Assembly (NCBI GenBank): GCA_040222875.1
Contig: JAVKCG010000004.1
Location: forward strand, 558,001-622,000
Direction of reading: 5' to 3'
DNA from: JAJCYL01 sp040222875
GTDB taxonomy: Bacteria; Bacteroidota; Bacteroidia; Cytophagales; Cyclobacteriaceae
DNA length: 64,000 bases
Position 1 is the stretch's first letter; each line of letters opens with the position of its first letter. A program made the translations under genes and the position numbers. Below, one piece after another: positions 1 through 8,228 of this stretch. The notes beneath the pieces are model-generated. The model saw only the letters and a list, made by a program, of their open reading frames with translations, had not been told where the DNA came from and searched no databases.

Positions 1-699
1 ACAGATGCCGATAATGAAGTAAATGACGATGGCGGCAAGGCAATGCAAGTATTTTGGAACGCCGGTAGCCCAATTGAAGGCATTGCAATATTGAAACCTC
101 TCAACATTAATGTTAACGAAGACGAAACCGGGGATGCAATATTTAGAATTGATTATAGCGAAGATGGGTCACTGGGATATGAGGCTCACATGGATGTAAG
201 AATCTCCGGCCTACCTTTAGTAAGCCCATTAGAAGACCCTTTTGCGATTAGTACCATTAGATTATTCGCTGGTAAGAATGGTGATGTGGTTGACGTTTAT
301 GGTAACTCAAATCATCCTAACGCAATTTTGTTTGCTGGTGAAACTGGTTTCAACTGGGCATTCGTTGCATCCGGAAATGAAGTAGATGATATTGGGGTTG
401 CTGAAGTAGGGTTGCCACCCAGTGATCTTAATGAAACAAGCCGATCAGTTCTTTTAGAAGATTACTCTGTAAAAAATGTTTTTGTAAATGAGATAACAGC
501 TGTATGGCCTGGCATCGACCCTACCATTTTAGATCCGTTTCTTGCTGAAACTGAAGCCCCGGGATATTTTAACAGTGAAGGCTTTATTTCGGGAGGCACT
601 TCACCTGGGCAACCATGGGATGAACTGGCCTTAAGGCTAGACAATCTTGCCCCTTTTAATCCTGTAGAAGTCAGTAACCTTCAGGTAACCTTTAAATAG
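1..699 (+). CDS. C-terminal part of an unrecognised protein (5' end outside window)
   Basis: The frame is open from base 1 and ends at a TAA at 697-699, giving 232 residues. The first internal Met is at base 43, but the open frame before it suggests that the gene begins upstream of the window. The protein is acidic, rich in Gly, Asn, Asp and Pro, and has the alternating pattern of an all-beta extracellular or periplasmic domain. No catalytic motif, membrane segment or C-terminal sorting signal is visible. I do not recognise the family. A good terminator follows at 729-759, so this is the last gene of its transcription unit. Confidence 0.75.
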   Translation, partial: TDADNEVNDDGGKAMQVFWNAGSPIEGIAILKPLNINVNEDETGDAIFRIDYSEDGSLGYEAHMDVRISGLPLVSPLEDPFAISTIRLFAGKNGDVVDVYGNSNHPNAILFAGETGFNWAFVASGNEVDDIGVAEVGLPPSDLNETSRSVLLEDYSVKNVFVNEITAVWPGIDPTILDPFLAETEAPGYFNSEGFISGGTSPGQPWDELALRLDNLAPFNPVEVSNLQVTFK

Positions 700-728
700 A
701 AAGACACCATAGCTGGTTGAGTTTTTAA

Positions 729-759
729 AGGCCTCTCAATTTTAAGAGAGGTCTTTTTC
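729..759 (+). terminator. Rho-independent terminator after the partial gene
   Basis: A 9-bp stem (AGGCCTCTC at 729-737 against GAGAGGTCT at 746-754, with one G-T pair) closes an AT-rich 8-nt loop and runs into a T tract. It separates the first gene from the moxR unit. Confidence 0.8.
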
Positions 760-870
760 CCATTTTACGCATGGGAGGCTTAACATTTTTTAACAGCACT
801 CAGGTGGTCTGTTTCTTACGGATGGAGGCGATTGTGTTTCTTTGCGATTCCATAAATTAAAAGCGATAAT

Positions 871-1866
871 ATGGCCGTAGCTGAAGCAACATCACCAGAT
901 ATTAAAAAAGAACATCAGGAAAAGATAAAGCAGGTATTTAATGAGGTAGGGCGAATTATCGTAGGACAGGAATATATGCTCAACCGACTTTTGGTTGGCC
1001 TGTTCACTCAAGGGCACATATTACTTGAAGGTGTGCCTGGTCTAGCAAAAACAATGACAATTAATACCCTGGCAGAAGTACTTCACTTAGATTTTAAAAG
1101 AATCCAATTCACGCCAGACTTACTTCCAGCTGATTTGGTCGGCACCATGATTTACAACCAGAAGTCATCTACTTTCGAAGTGAAAAAGGGGCCGATATTC
1201 GCCAATTTTATATTGGCTGATGAAGTGAACCGTTCACCCGCCAAAGTGCAATCGGCCTTATTGGAGGCCATGCAAGAAAAGCAGGTAACAATAGGGGAAA
1301 CAACCTACAATCTTGATCGGCCTTTCCTTGTCATGGCTACTCAAAACCCAGTGGAGCAGGAGGGTACCTATCCCCTACCTGAAGCCCAGGTAGATAGGTT
1401 TATGTTGAAGGTTAATATCGACTACCCCACCAAAGACGAGGAGCTGGAAATTATGCGACGAATGTCAAATCTTGGCTTTGATATGGGTGTAAATACTGTT
1501 CTCACAAAAGAGGATGTATTTGCAATTAGAAATGAAATCAATGAAGTAAACATCTCCGAATCGCTTGAGCGGTACATAATCGAACTGGTTTTTGCCACTC
1601 GCAACCCTAAAGATTTTGGACTTAACGATGAAGCCCATTACATACAGTTCGGGGCATCACCAAGGGCATCAATTAACCTGAACCTTGCGGCCAAAGCAAT
1701 TGCATTCTTTGACCAAAGGGATTATGTCTTGCCAGAAGATATAAAAGAGGTGGCCTCAGATGTTTTTAACCACCGTATTTTGTTGAATTACGAAGCAGAA
1801 GCTGATGGTATTACAACAAGGGACATCGTAAAAACCTTGCTGGGTAAAGTAAACATCAACAGGTAA
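871..1866 (+). CDS. MoxR-family AAA+ ATPase
   Basis: 331 residues, the usual length for MoxR ATPases. Walker A is GVPGLAKT at residues 54-61 and Walker B is LADEVNR at 114-120. The segment MATQNPVEQEGTYPLPEAQ is the typical MoxR sensor-1 region, and the lid domain carries GASPRAS. MoxR proteins act as chaperone-like ATPases that usually work with VWA-domain partners encoded next door together with a DUF58 protein. No DUF58 or VWA gene follows here; the next gene is a small STAS-like protein after about 150 bp. The family call is firm, the substrate unknown. Confidence 0.93.
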   Translation: MAVAEATSPDIKKEHQEKIKQVFNEVGRIIVGQEYMLNRLLVGLFTQGHILLEGVPGLAKTMTINTLAEVLHLDFKRIQFTPDLLPADLVGTMIYNQKSSTFEVKKGPIFANFILADEVNRSPAKVQSALLEAMQEKQVTIGETTYNLDRPFLVMATQNPVEQEGTYPLPEAQVDRFMLKVNIDYPTKDEELEIMRRMSNLGFDMGVNTVLTKEDVFAIRNEINEVNISESLERYIIELVFATRNPKDFGLNDEAHYIQFGASPRASINLNLAAKAIAFFDQRDYVLPEDIKEVASDVFNHRILLNYEAEADGITTRDIVKTLLGKVNINR

Positions 1867-2018
1867 AAGGCCATCCGTTCTAACACTCGCCTTTGTAATT
1901 GCGAAAAGGAAAAATTACCATTTCAAACTATTAATTGACATTTGTCAAAGTTTTTATCAAACTTAGTGGGTGAGCAACGCAAGTTGTTCTAAGTTGTAAC
2001 CCATTAGATGAAATTGAG

Positions 2019-2438
2019 ATGCTTTCCTCTATCATTAAGGATTCCAAGCTTTATCTGGACAAACCCTATATAAAAATAGCCTGGAATGCCAAAGAGGGCA
2101 TTCTGATCAATCATTTTAGAGGGTTTGCTACTCATGAGGAAATCGTAGAAATAGGTAAACGGATTGTTGAGGCAGTCAAGATTGAAAAGGCCAACAAAAT
2201 ACTTTATGATGCCCGGGGGCTTGAAATCATAGATGATATTTCGAGAAACTACATTGTGGCCGAGTTTACCAATGATATTTCAAAAGCTGGCGTCGTATAT
2301 GCAGCTACAGTGCTTCCCGAAGATATTTTCGCTAAGGGATCCATGGGAAGAATAAAGGATTCGCTTAAGCATTTGGATGATGTAAACCAATTTTTCAGCT
2401 CAGTCACCAAAGCATTGGAGTGGCTTAGAAGCATGTGA
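2019..2438 (+). CDS. Small STAS/SpoIIAA-like protein
   Basis: 139 residues, no signal peptide or membrane segment. The order of strands and helices (an N-terminal strand pair around WNAKEGILINHFRG, a helix with EEIVEIGKRIVEAV, a strand ending in LYDARG, then helix-strand-helix) resembles the SpoIIAA-like/STAS fold seen in many Bacteroidota hypothetical proteins. A conserved phospho-acceptor Ser cannot be assigned. It stands alone between moxR and egtB, with gaps of more than 120 bp on both sides. Function unknown; the fold assignment is an inference from sequence pattern only. Confidence 0.6.
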   Translation: MLSSIIKDSKLYLDKPYIKIAWNAKEGILINHFRGFATHEEIVEIGKRIVEAVKIEKANKILYDARGLEIIDDISRNYIVAEFTNDISKAGVVYAATVLPEDIFAKGSMGRIKDSLKHLDDVNQFFSSVTKALEWLRSM

Positions 2439-2563
2439 CCTCAAAACAGATCGATTGTCTAAATTTCAAATTATAGTTCGGTCCATAGCAATTCACTTAA
2501 GTTAATGTTGAAAATCAGGACAAATCTTTAAACCTTTAAGAGGTTCATCAAAACGCTGCGATT

Positions 2564-3844
2564 TTGCCCCAGAAGGAAACTAGCTACATACAATCAAGAA
2601 GAAGTCTACTAGCAGACAAGTTTGCATCGGTACGCAAGCAAACATTAAAGCTTGTTGAACCGCTAAAAACAGAAGACTTTGTAGTTCAACCTATTGTTGA
2701 TGTAAGCCCTCCAAAGTGGCATTTAGCACACACCACCTGGTTTTTTGAAGCTTTCGTTCTTGAAAAATATTCGAAAGGATACCAGATATATGATGCCGAC
2801 TTCGGCTTCATGTTCAACAGCTATTATGAAGCTGTGGGAGAGAGGGTTTTGCGACCTAATAGAGGCTTTATGACTCGTCCGACCATTGAAGAAGTTTTGA
2901 AATACAGGGAATACGTTGATAGCCAAATTGATGCGTTTTTTATCTCACAGGGTGAAGTCAATCCTGACATACTGGATGTCATTGAAATTGGCCTTAACCA
3001 TGAACAGCAGCATCAGGAACTGATGGTAACGGATATAAAATATATTCTCGGCCACAATCCACTATTTCCATCCTACAAATTAAACTCAGGGGTTCTGGTT
3101 GAATCTACCTTTGATAAGCAATTTCTTGAAATTGACGAAGGTCTCTATGAAATTGGCCATGACGGAGCTGGCTTTTGCTATGACAATGAACTTGGCAGGC
3201 ACAAAGTTTACCTCCACCAATTTGCCATTGCTAACGGCCTGGTAACAAATGGGGAATATTTAGAATTTATTGAAGCTGGTGGTTATCAACAGTTTCAATG
3301 GTGGTTTTCAGAAGCCTGGGATTGGATACAGAACAATGAAATCAAGGCGCCGCATTACTGGCATCAAATTGAGGGAAAATGGTTCAACTATACGTTGGCT
3401 GGTTTGCTGAAACTTGATGATAGTGCACCGGTAACACACGTTAGTCAATATGAAGCTGATGCCTACGCCAGATGGAAAGGGTTCAGGTTGCCAACTGAAT
3501 TTGAGTGGGAGGTGGCTTGTGAAATTTACTCACCAAAAACAGCTAAGACGGCAAATTTTGTTGATGCCGAAAACTATCATCCAGTCTCCCCTATAGAAAA
3601 CAACATGCAATTTTTTGGTGATTGCTGGGAATGGACCAACAGCGCTTATCTCCCCTACCCATATTTCAAAACTGCGGATGGTGCGCTGGGTGAATACAAT
3701 GGTAAATTCATGATTAATCAAATGGTGTTAAGAGGTGGTAGCTGTGCCACGCCGAGTGACCATATTAGAAGGACTTACAGGAATTTTTTTCACCCAAACT
3801 TGCGTTGGCAGTTTACAGGCATTCGCCTGGCCAAATATCTATAG
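2564..3844 (+). CDS. egtB: Ergothioneine biosynthesis sulfoxide synthase EgtB
   Basis: 426 residues. EgtB is a non-haem iron enzyme that couples a thiol donor (gamma-glutamylcysteine or cysteine) to trimethylhistidine. The N-terminal DinB-like domain has WHLAH (His53, His56) and the iron-binding HxxxH of NHEQQH (His146, His150). The C-terminal formylglycine-generating-enzyme-like domain has GFRLPTEFEWE and LRGGSC and ends with GIRLAKYL. There is no ATG near the N-terminus: TTG at 2564 is the best start, with ATT at 2561 as the only close alternative. egtD follows after 48 bp, which confirms the pathway. No egtA, egtC or egtE is present in the window. Confidence 0.93.
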   Translation: MPQKETSYIQSRRSLLADKFASVRKQTLKLVEPLKTEDFVVQPIVDVSPPKWHLAHTTWFFEAFVLEKYSKGYQIYDADFGFMFNSYYEAVGERVLRPNRGFMTRPTIEEVLKYREYVDSQIDAFFISQGEVNPDILDVIEIGLNHEQQHQELMVTDIKYILGHNPLFPSYKLNSGVLVESTFDKQFLEIDEGLYEIGHDGAGFCYDNELGRHKVYLHQFAIANGLVTNGEYLEFIEAGGYQQFQWWFSEAWDWIQNNEIKAPHYWHQIEGKWFNYTLAGLLKLDDSAPVTHVSQYEADAYARWKGFRLPTEFEWEVACEIYSPKTAKTANFVDAENYHPVSPIENNMQFFGDCWEWTNSAYLPYPYFKTADGALGEYNGKFMINQMVLRGGSCATPSDHIRRTYRNFFHPNLRWQFTGIRLAKYL

Positions 3845-3892
3845 GAACATCCTTTTCAGAAATCAGTTAATTAAGAAGGAAAGAAATAAAAT

Positions 3893-4897
3893 ATGAGTGA
3901 CCTGATAAATGATACCACCGATTCAATAGAAGTAGCATCCAAAGTAAGGTCTCTACCAGATCAGGAATTTGCAAGGGATATTAGTCGGGGGTTAACTGCG
4001 AACCCAAAATATCTTTCCTCTAAATATTTTTATGACAAAAAAGGTGACGAACTGTTCCAGCAGATTATGGCGCTGGATGAGTATTATCTGACTAAGGCCG
4101 AGTACTCAATCTTCAATGATCAAAAAGACGACATCCTGGAAGTATTCTCGCAAGGCAAACCTTTTGAACTTGTAGAACTTGGCGCAGGCGATGGCTACAA
4201 AACAAAAGTATTATTAAGGCATTTTCAGGAGGCCAATGCTAACTTTAAGTACCTCCCGGTTGATATTTCGGCAAACGTATTAGAAAGCCTTGCCTCTGAT
4301 TTAGAGCAGGAAATGCCTGACCTTAATGTCTCTGGCTTGCGGGGTGATTATTTCCAGGTATTGCAGGATATGAAGAAGAAGGAAAATGTCAGAAGGGTGG
4401 TGCTGTTTTTGGGATCCAACATCGGCAATTTCAAAAGGATAACTGCAATTCAGTTTTTGCATCAATTGAAAGCCGGCCTCGACAAGGATGACCTTGTTAT
4501 GATTGGCTTTGACCTCAAAAAAGACCCTGATAAAATATTTGCCGCTTATAATGATGAGAGGGGCGTAACAAAGGCGTTTAACCTCAATCTGTTAACACGG
4601 ATCAACCAGGAGCTTGATGCTGATTTCAATTTAGACAATTTCAAACATTACCCTTATTATGATCCGGTAAGCGGGGAATGCCGAAGCTACCTTTTAAGTA
4701 AGTGTGATCAGGTGGTCAAAATCAATCAACTCAATCAGGAGGTTCATTTCAAAGCCTGGGAAGCAATACACACCGAGATTTCTGCAAAATTCGACCTTGA
4801 CTCTATTAAAGATTTGGCCACCACCGCTGGGTTTACCATAGAAGCTAATTTCTTTGATAAAAACAGGTGGTATGTAGATAGTGTTTGGAGGGTGTGA
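3893..4897 (+). CDS. egtD: L-histidine N-alpha-methyltransferase EgtD
   Basis: 334 residues, the normal EgtD length. EgtD trimethylates histidine to hercynine using S-adenosylmethionine, the first step of ergothioneine synthesis. The SAM-binding motif I is ELGAGDGYKT from residue 95. FLGSNIGNF and the N-terminal SSKYFYDKKGDELFQQI stretch are both typical of the family (formerly DUF2260). The product would be passed to EgtB, encoded immediately upstream on the same strand. An AG-rich stretch (GAAGGAAAG) lies just before the ATG. Confidence 0.95.
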   Translation: MSDLINDTTDSIEVASKVRSLPDQEFARDISRGLTANPKYLSSKYFYDKKGDELFQQIMALDEYYLTKAEYSIFNDQKDDILEVFSQGKPFELVELGAGDGYKTKVLLRHFQEANANFKYLPVDISANVLESLASDLEQEMPDLNVSGLRGDYFQVLQDMKKKENVRRVVLFLGSNIGNFKRITAIQFLHQLKAGLDKDDLVMIGFDLKKDPDKIFAAYNDERGVTKAFNLNLLTRINQELDADFNLDNFKHYPYYDPVSGECRSYLLSKCDQVVKINQLNQEVHFKAWEAIHTEISAKFDLDSIKDLATTAGFTIEANFFDKNRWYVDSVWRV

Positions 4898-4999
4898 TCC
4901 AATAGCAGTCATTGTGGTAAAATATTTTAAGGTTGCAGGATTGTGACCAACTTGTGCATAACCTTCGCATCCATTTCTTCCCTTTCATGTCCATATTTC

Positions 5000-5007
5000 T
5001 ATCTTTG
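5000..5007 (+). promoter_or_regulatory. Probable -7 promoter element for parA
   Basis: TATCTTTG matches the Bacteroidota sigma -7 consensus TAnnTTTG and lies 34 bp before the parA ATG. No clear -33 TTG is seen about 20 bp upstream, so the call rests on the -7 box alone. Confidence 0.5.
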
Positions 5008-5041
5008 TGCCCCTTGAAAAAATCTGACCGTACATAGCCAT

Positions 5042-5803
5042 ATGGGCAAAATAATTACCATAGCCAACCAAAAAGGAGGAGTGGGCAAAACCACTACCGC
5101 CATCAACCTGGCAGCCAGTTTGGCTGTTCTGGAAAAAAACACCTTGATCGTAGATGCTGACCCTCAGGCCAATGCAACATCCGGGATTGGTTTTAATCCG
5201 AAAGAGGTTGAAAGCGGCATCTACGAATGCATGATCAACGGCACTGACCCACGAAAATCAATTCTAGAAAGCGATATCAATTATCTAAGTATTCTTCCAT
5301 CTCATATTGACCTTGTAGGGGCAGAAGTTGAGATGGTAGAGGTAGAGCGTCGGGAAGAACGAATGAAGGAAGCCCTTGTCGGTATAAAAGATGACTATGA
5401 CTACATCATCATTGATTGCTCCCCCTCATTAGGCCTGATTACCATCAATGGTTTAACAGCTGCAGATTCTGTAATAATACCGGTGCAGTGTGAGTACTTC
5501 GCCCTTGAAGGGCTTGGGAAACTTTTAAACACCATAAAGATTATTCAATCCCGATTGAACACTGACCTGGAGATAGAAGGTATACTTCTTACGATGTATG
5601 ATGTGCGACTTCGGCTTTCGAACCAGGTGGTTGATGAAGTACGGACTCATTTTAAATCAATGGTTTTTGATACAATCATTCCGAGAAATATCAAGTTGAG
5701 TGAATCCCCAAGTTATGGCGAACCAGCTATTGCACACGATGCAGAAAGTAAAGGGGCGATTAGTTATTTGAACCTTGCAAAAGAGGTTTTAAAAAATAAT
5801 TAA
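5042..5803 (+). CDS. parA: Chromosome-partitioning ATPase ParA (Soj)
   Basis: 253 residues, typical for chromosomal ParA/Soj. The deviant Walker A KGGVGKTT begins at residue 10; DADPQANAT (Walker A') and IIIDCSPSLG (Walker B) follow. The C-terminal part has NIKLSESPSYGEPAIAHD, diagnostic of the Soj group. ParA binds DNA non-specifically as an ATP dimer and moves ParB-parS complexes. parB follows after 54 bp. The absence of a long N-terminal helix-turn-helix extension argues for a chromosomal rather than a plasmid ParA. Confidence 0.97.
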   Translation: MGKIITIANQKGGVGKTTTAINLAASLAVLEKNTLIVDADPQANATSGIGFNPKEVESGIYECMINGTDPRKSILESDINYLSILPSHIDLVGAEVEMVEVERREERMKEALVGIKDDYDYIIIDCSPSLGLITINGLTAADSVIIPVQCEYFALEGLGKLLNTIKIIQSRLNTDLEIEGILLTMYDVRLRLSNQVVDEVRTHFKSMVFDTIIPRNIKLSESPSYGEPAIAHDAESKGAISYLNLAKEVLKNN

Positions 5804-5857
5804 GTTTAAAAGTTCAAAAGGTTAGTATGGGTATCTCATCACTGCCAACTGAGTAAT

Positions 5858-6751
5858 ATGACAAAAAAGAGAGCTGCGTTAGGTAGGGGTTTAGGGGCGC
5901 TTTTAGGTGATTCCCCTGTACAATCAAAGTCGCCAAAAGACGGTACTACGGAATCCAAGGTTGAAGCTGGTATCAATGAGGTTGACATCGCTAATGTAGA
6001 GGTTAACCCTTTTCAGCCAAGGTCAAACTTTAATAAAGAAGCTTTAAATGAATTGGCCGAATCAATAAAAACACAGGGCATTATTCAACCTATCACCGTA
6101 AGAAAACTAAATGCAGATAGCTATCAATTAATTAGCGGAGAGCGCAGGCTTCAAGCTTCAAAAATCGCCGGGCTTAAGAAGATTCCTGCATATGTGAGAA
6201 CGGCAGATGATCAGCAAATGCTAGAGATGGCCCTCATTGAAAATATCCAAAGGGAAGATCTAAACTCCATCGAAATAGCACTGAGTTACCAACGGTTGAT
6301 GGCTGAATGTGACCTGAAGCAGGAAGAATTAGGTGACAGGGTTGGTAAAAACAGATCGACCGTTAATAATTATCTTAGGCTCCTAAAGCTTCCCCCTGAC
6401 ATACAGGCCGGGGTAAGGGACGGCAAAATATCAATGGGCCATGCCAGAGCATTGGTAAATATCGAAAGCGTTGATCTGCAACTTGAGATCTTTCAGGAAA
6501 TAATCAATAAGGAATTATCTGTACGCCAAACCGAATCGCTGGTGAGAAATATTGGGGATAAAACTGAATCGACCAAACAACCAACGTCATCTGGTTTGAA
6601 TTATGAATATCAGAAACTACAAGATTCTTTATCCAGCCATTTTGGGACTAAAATTGCACTGAAAGCGAATAACCAAAACAAAGGTGAAATTAAGATACCT
6701 TTCAATTCAAGTGATGACCTCAACAGGATTTTGGAGATTTTGGATTTATAG
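5858..6751 (+). CDS. parB: Chromosome-partitioning protein ParB (Spo0J)
   Basis: 297 residues. The N-terminus KKRAALGRGLGALLGD is the ParA-stimulating peptide typical of chromosomal ParB. The CTP-binding core has VNPFQPRSNF, GERRLQASK and ENIQRED. The helix-turn-helix is at KQEELGDRVGKNRSTVNNYLR, and the C-terminal dimerisation domain is IALKANNQNKGEIKIPF onward. It is co-oriented with parA. Its 3' end overlaps the 5' end of the DUF5683 gene in another frame. No parS site (TGTTTCACGTGAAACA) was found by eye in this window. Confidence 0.97.
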   Translation: MTKKRAALGRGLGALLGDSPVQSKSPKDGTTESKVEAGINEVDIANVEVNPFQPRSNFNKEALNELAESIKTQGIIQPITVRKLNADSYQLISGERRLQASKIAGLKKIPAYVRTADDQQMLEMALIENIQREDLNSIEIALSYQRLMAECDLKQEELGDRVGKNRSTVNNYLRLLKLPPDIQAGVRDGKISMGHARALVNIESVDLQLEIFQEIINKELSVRQTESLVRNIGDKTESTKQPTSSGLNYEYQKLQDSLSSHFGTKIALKANNQNKGEIKIPFNSSDDLNRILEILDL

Positions 6752-7481
6752 CCGAGGGTTACTTCTCTTAGCGTTTCTACAATTCTTTTTTTTTGGTAAC
6801 TCATTTGCTCAGTTACCAACCTTCAATAATGATTCCTCACAAATAGATTTAAACAGGGTTCAGCCGATACTGGATACCCTTCAAATTTCGGAAGACCCTA
6901 TTTTTCTAGCGGATAGCATCAAATCGTTAACTGATAAAATCCTGCAAGGCGATACTATTTTTTTAGATGAAACCGGTGAAGCGCTAAAACAGCTGGCTGA
7001 TGAAACCAGCTTATTTACCCAACAATCAGCATTAGATCCTCAAGTTGCTGCCATCTATTCAGCCGTGTTACCGGGGTTAGGTCAGATTTACAATAAACAG
7101 TACTATAAACTGCCGTTTATTTATGGAGGCGGGATGTTATTCATCCATTTGATAAAAAGAAACAATCAACTGTATAGGTCATTTCGAAACGCCTTGTTCA
7201 ATGAAATCGACCTCGATCCAAACACAAATAGCCCATTCCCAGATAATTACGCTGTTGATGCATTGCGCCGTAATACTGACCAATTCCGTAGAGACAGGGA
7301 TTTTTACATAATTGTTGGGCTTTTATGGTATGGGCTCAATATTGTTGATGCGCATGTGTCAGCCCATTTAGATGAATTTGATGTCAACGATGAACTTTCA
7401 TTGAAGATGTCACCTACTATTATGAACGTTCCGACGGCACCACACTCGGTAGGCCTGGCTATCGCCTTAAATTTCAAATAA
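6714..7481 (+). CDS. DUF5683-family secreted/membrane protein
   Basis: The GLGQIYNKQYYKLPFIYGG stretch is the hallmark of DUF5683, a family nearly restricted to Bacteroidota. With the ATG at 6714 the protein has 255 residues and starts with a signal peptide ending near GNSFAQ. The frame is open up to an ATG at 6684, but that start would lengthen the overlap with parB, so 6714 is preferred. Either way, about 40 bp of coding overlap with parB remains, which suggests coupled translation. The stop overlaps the dapB start (TAATG). The function is unknown, but the position between parB and dapB looks conserved in the phylum (from memory). Confidence 0.85.
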   Translation: MTSTGFWRFWIYSRGLLLLAFLQFFFFGNSFAQLPTFNNDSSQIDLNRVQPILDTLQISEDPIFLADSIKSLTDKILQGDTIFLDETGEALKQLADETSLFTQQSALDPQVAAIYSAVLPGLGQIYNKQYYKLPFIYGGGMLFIHLIKRNNQLYRSFRNALFNEIDLDPNTNSPFPDNYAVDALRRNTDQFRRDRDFYIIVGLLWYGLNIVDAHVSAHLDEFDVNDELSLKMSPTIMNVPTAPHSVGLAIALNFK

Positions 7482-8185
7482 TGAATATTTTAATCATTGG
7501 CTATGGACAAATGGGTCAATCAATAGAGGCTTATGCCGTTGATAAGGGCCATATAATTGTTGCAAAAATTGATCAGCCAGAGGAGTGGAAAGAGATCAAC
7601 TCCGATGAAGTTGACGTAGCGATTGAGTTTACACAACCAGATGCTGCATTTGCAAATATCACACAATGTTTTGAGCATGGTATTCCAGTAATTAGCGGCA
7701 CCACGGGGTGGCTTGACAAGTATGATCAAGCTATAGATTTATGTAACGAAAAGGCCGGAACTTTCCTTTATGCGTCTAATTTTAGCTTAGGTGTCAATAT
7801 CTTTTTTAAACTAAATGAGTGGCTTGCAAAAGTGATGGCCAAGCAGACGGCTTATAAACCATCGATCGAGGAAATTCATCATACACGGAAAAAAGACAAA
7901 CCAAGTGGTACAGCCATTTCTTTGGCCGAAGGGATAATTGGTTCCAGCAAATGTTACACAGGCTGGTCATTCGATGAGAATGGTGATAACATCCAAATGG
8001 AGTCAAAACGTGAAGGTGATGTGCCCGGAACACATTTCGTAAGATATAATTCTTCAGTGGATAATATTGAGATTAAACATGAGGCGTTTTCGAGGGAAGG
8101 TTTTGTAGCGGGTGCAGTTGCAGTTGCCGAGTGGATTCGAAACAAAAAGGGTGTTTATACCATGGATGATTTCCTCGGGCTTTGA
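7481..8185 (+). CDS. dapB: 4-hydroxy-tetrahydrodipicolinate reductase DapB
   Basis: 234 residues, slightly shorter than the E. coli enzyme (about 270), as is common in Bacteroidota. The NAD(P)-binding motif GYGQMGQ is at the N-terminus, SGTTGW marks the cofactor loop, and EEIHHTRKKDKPSGTA carries the catalytic His and Lys. The enzyme makes tetrahydrodipicolinate for lysine and meso-diaminopimelate synthesis. The ATG overlaps the preceding stop, and lepB follows 43 bp after the stop, so the genes are probably co-transcribed. Confidence 0.95.
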   Translation: MNILIIGYGQMGQSIEAYAVDKGHIIVAKIDQPEEWKEINSDEVDVAIEFTQPDAAFANITQCFEHGIPVISGTTGWLDKYDQAIDLCNEKAGTFLYASNFSLGVNIFFKLNEWLAKVMAKQTAYKPSIEEIHHTRKKDKPSGTAISLAEGIIGSSKCYTGWSFDENGDNIQMESKREGDVPGTHFVRYNSSVDNIEIKHEAFSREGFVAGAVAVAEWIRNKKGVYTMDDFLGL

Positions 8186-8228
8186 ATCGGATTATTATCA
8201 CCTACTTTTGCGGCTGAAAAATCAAGTA

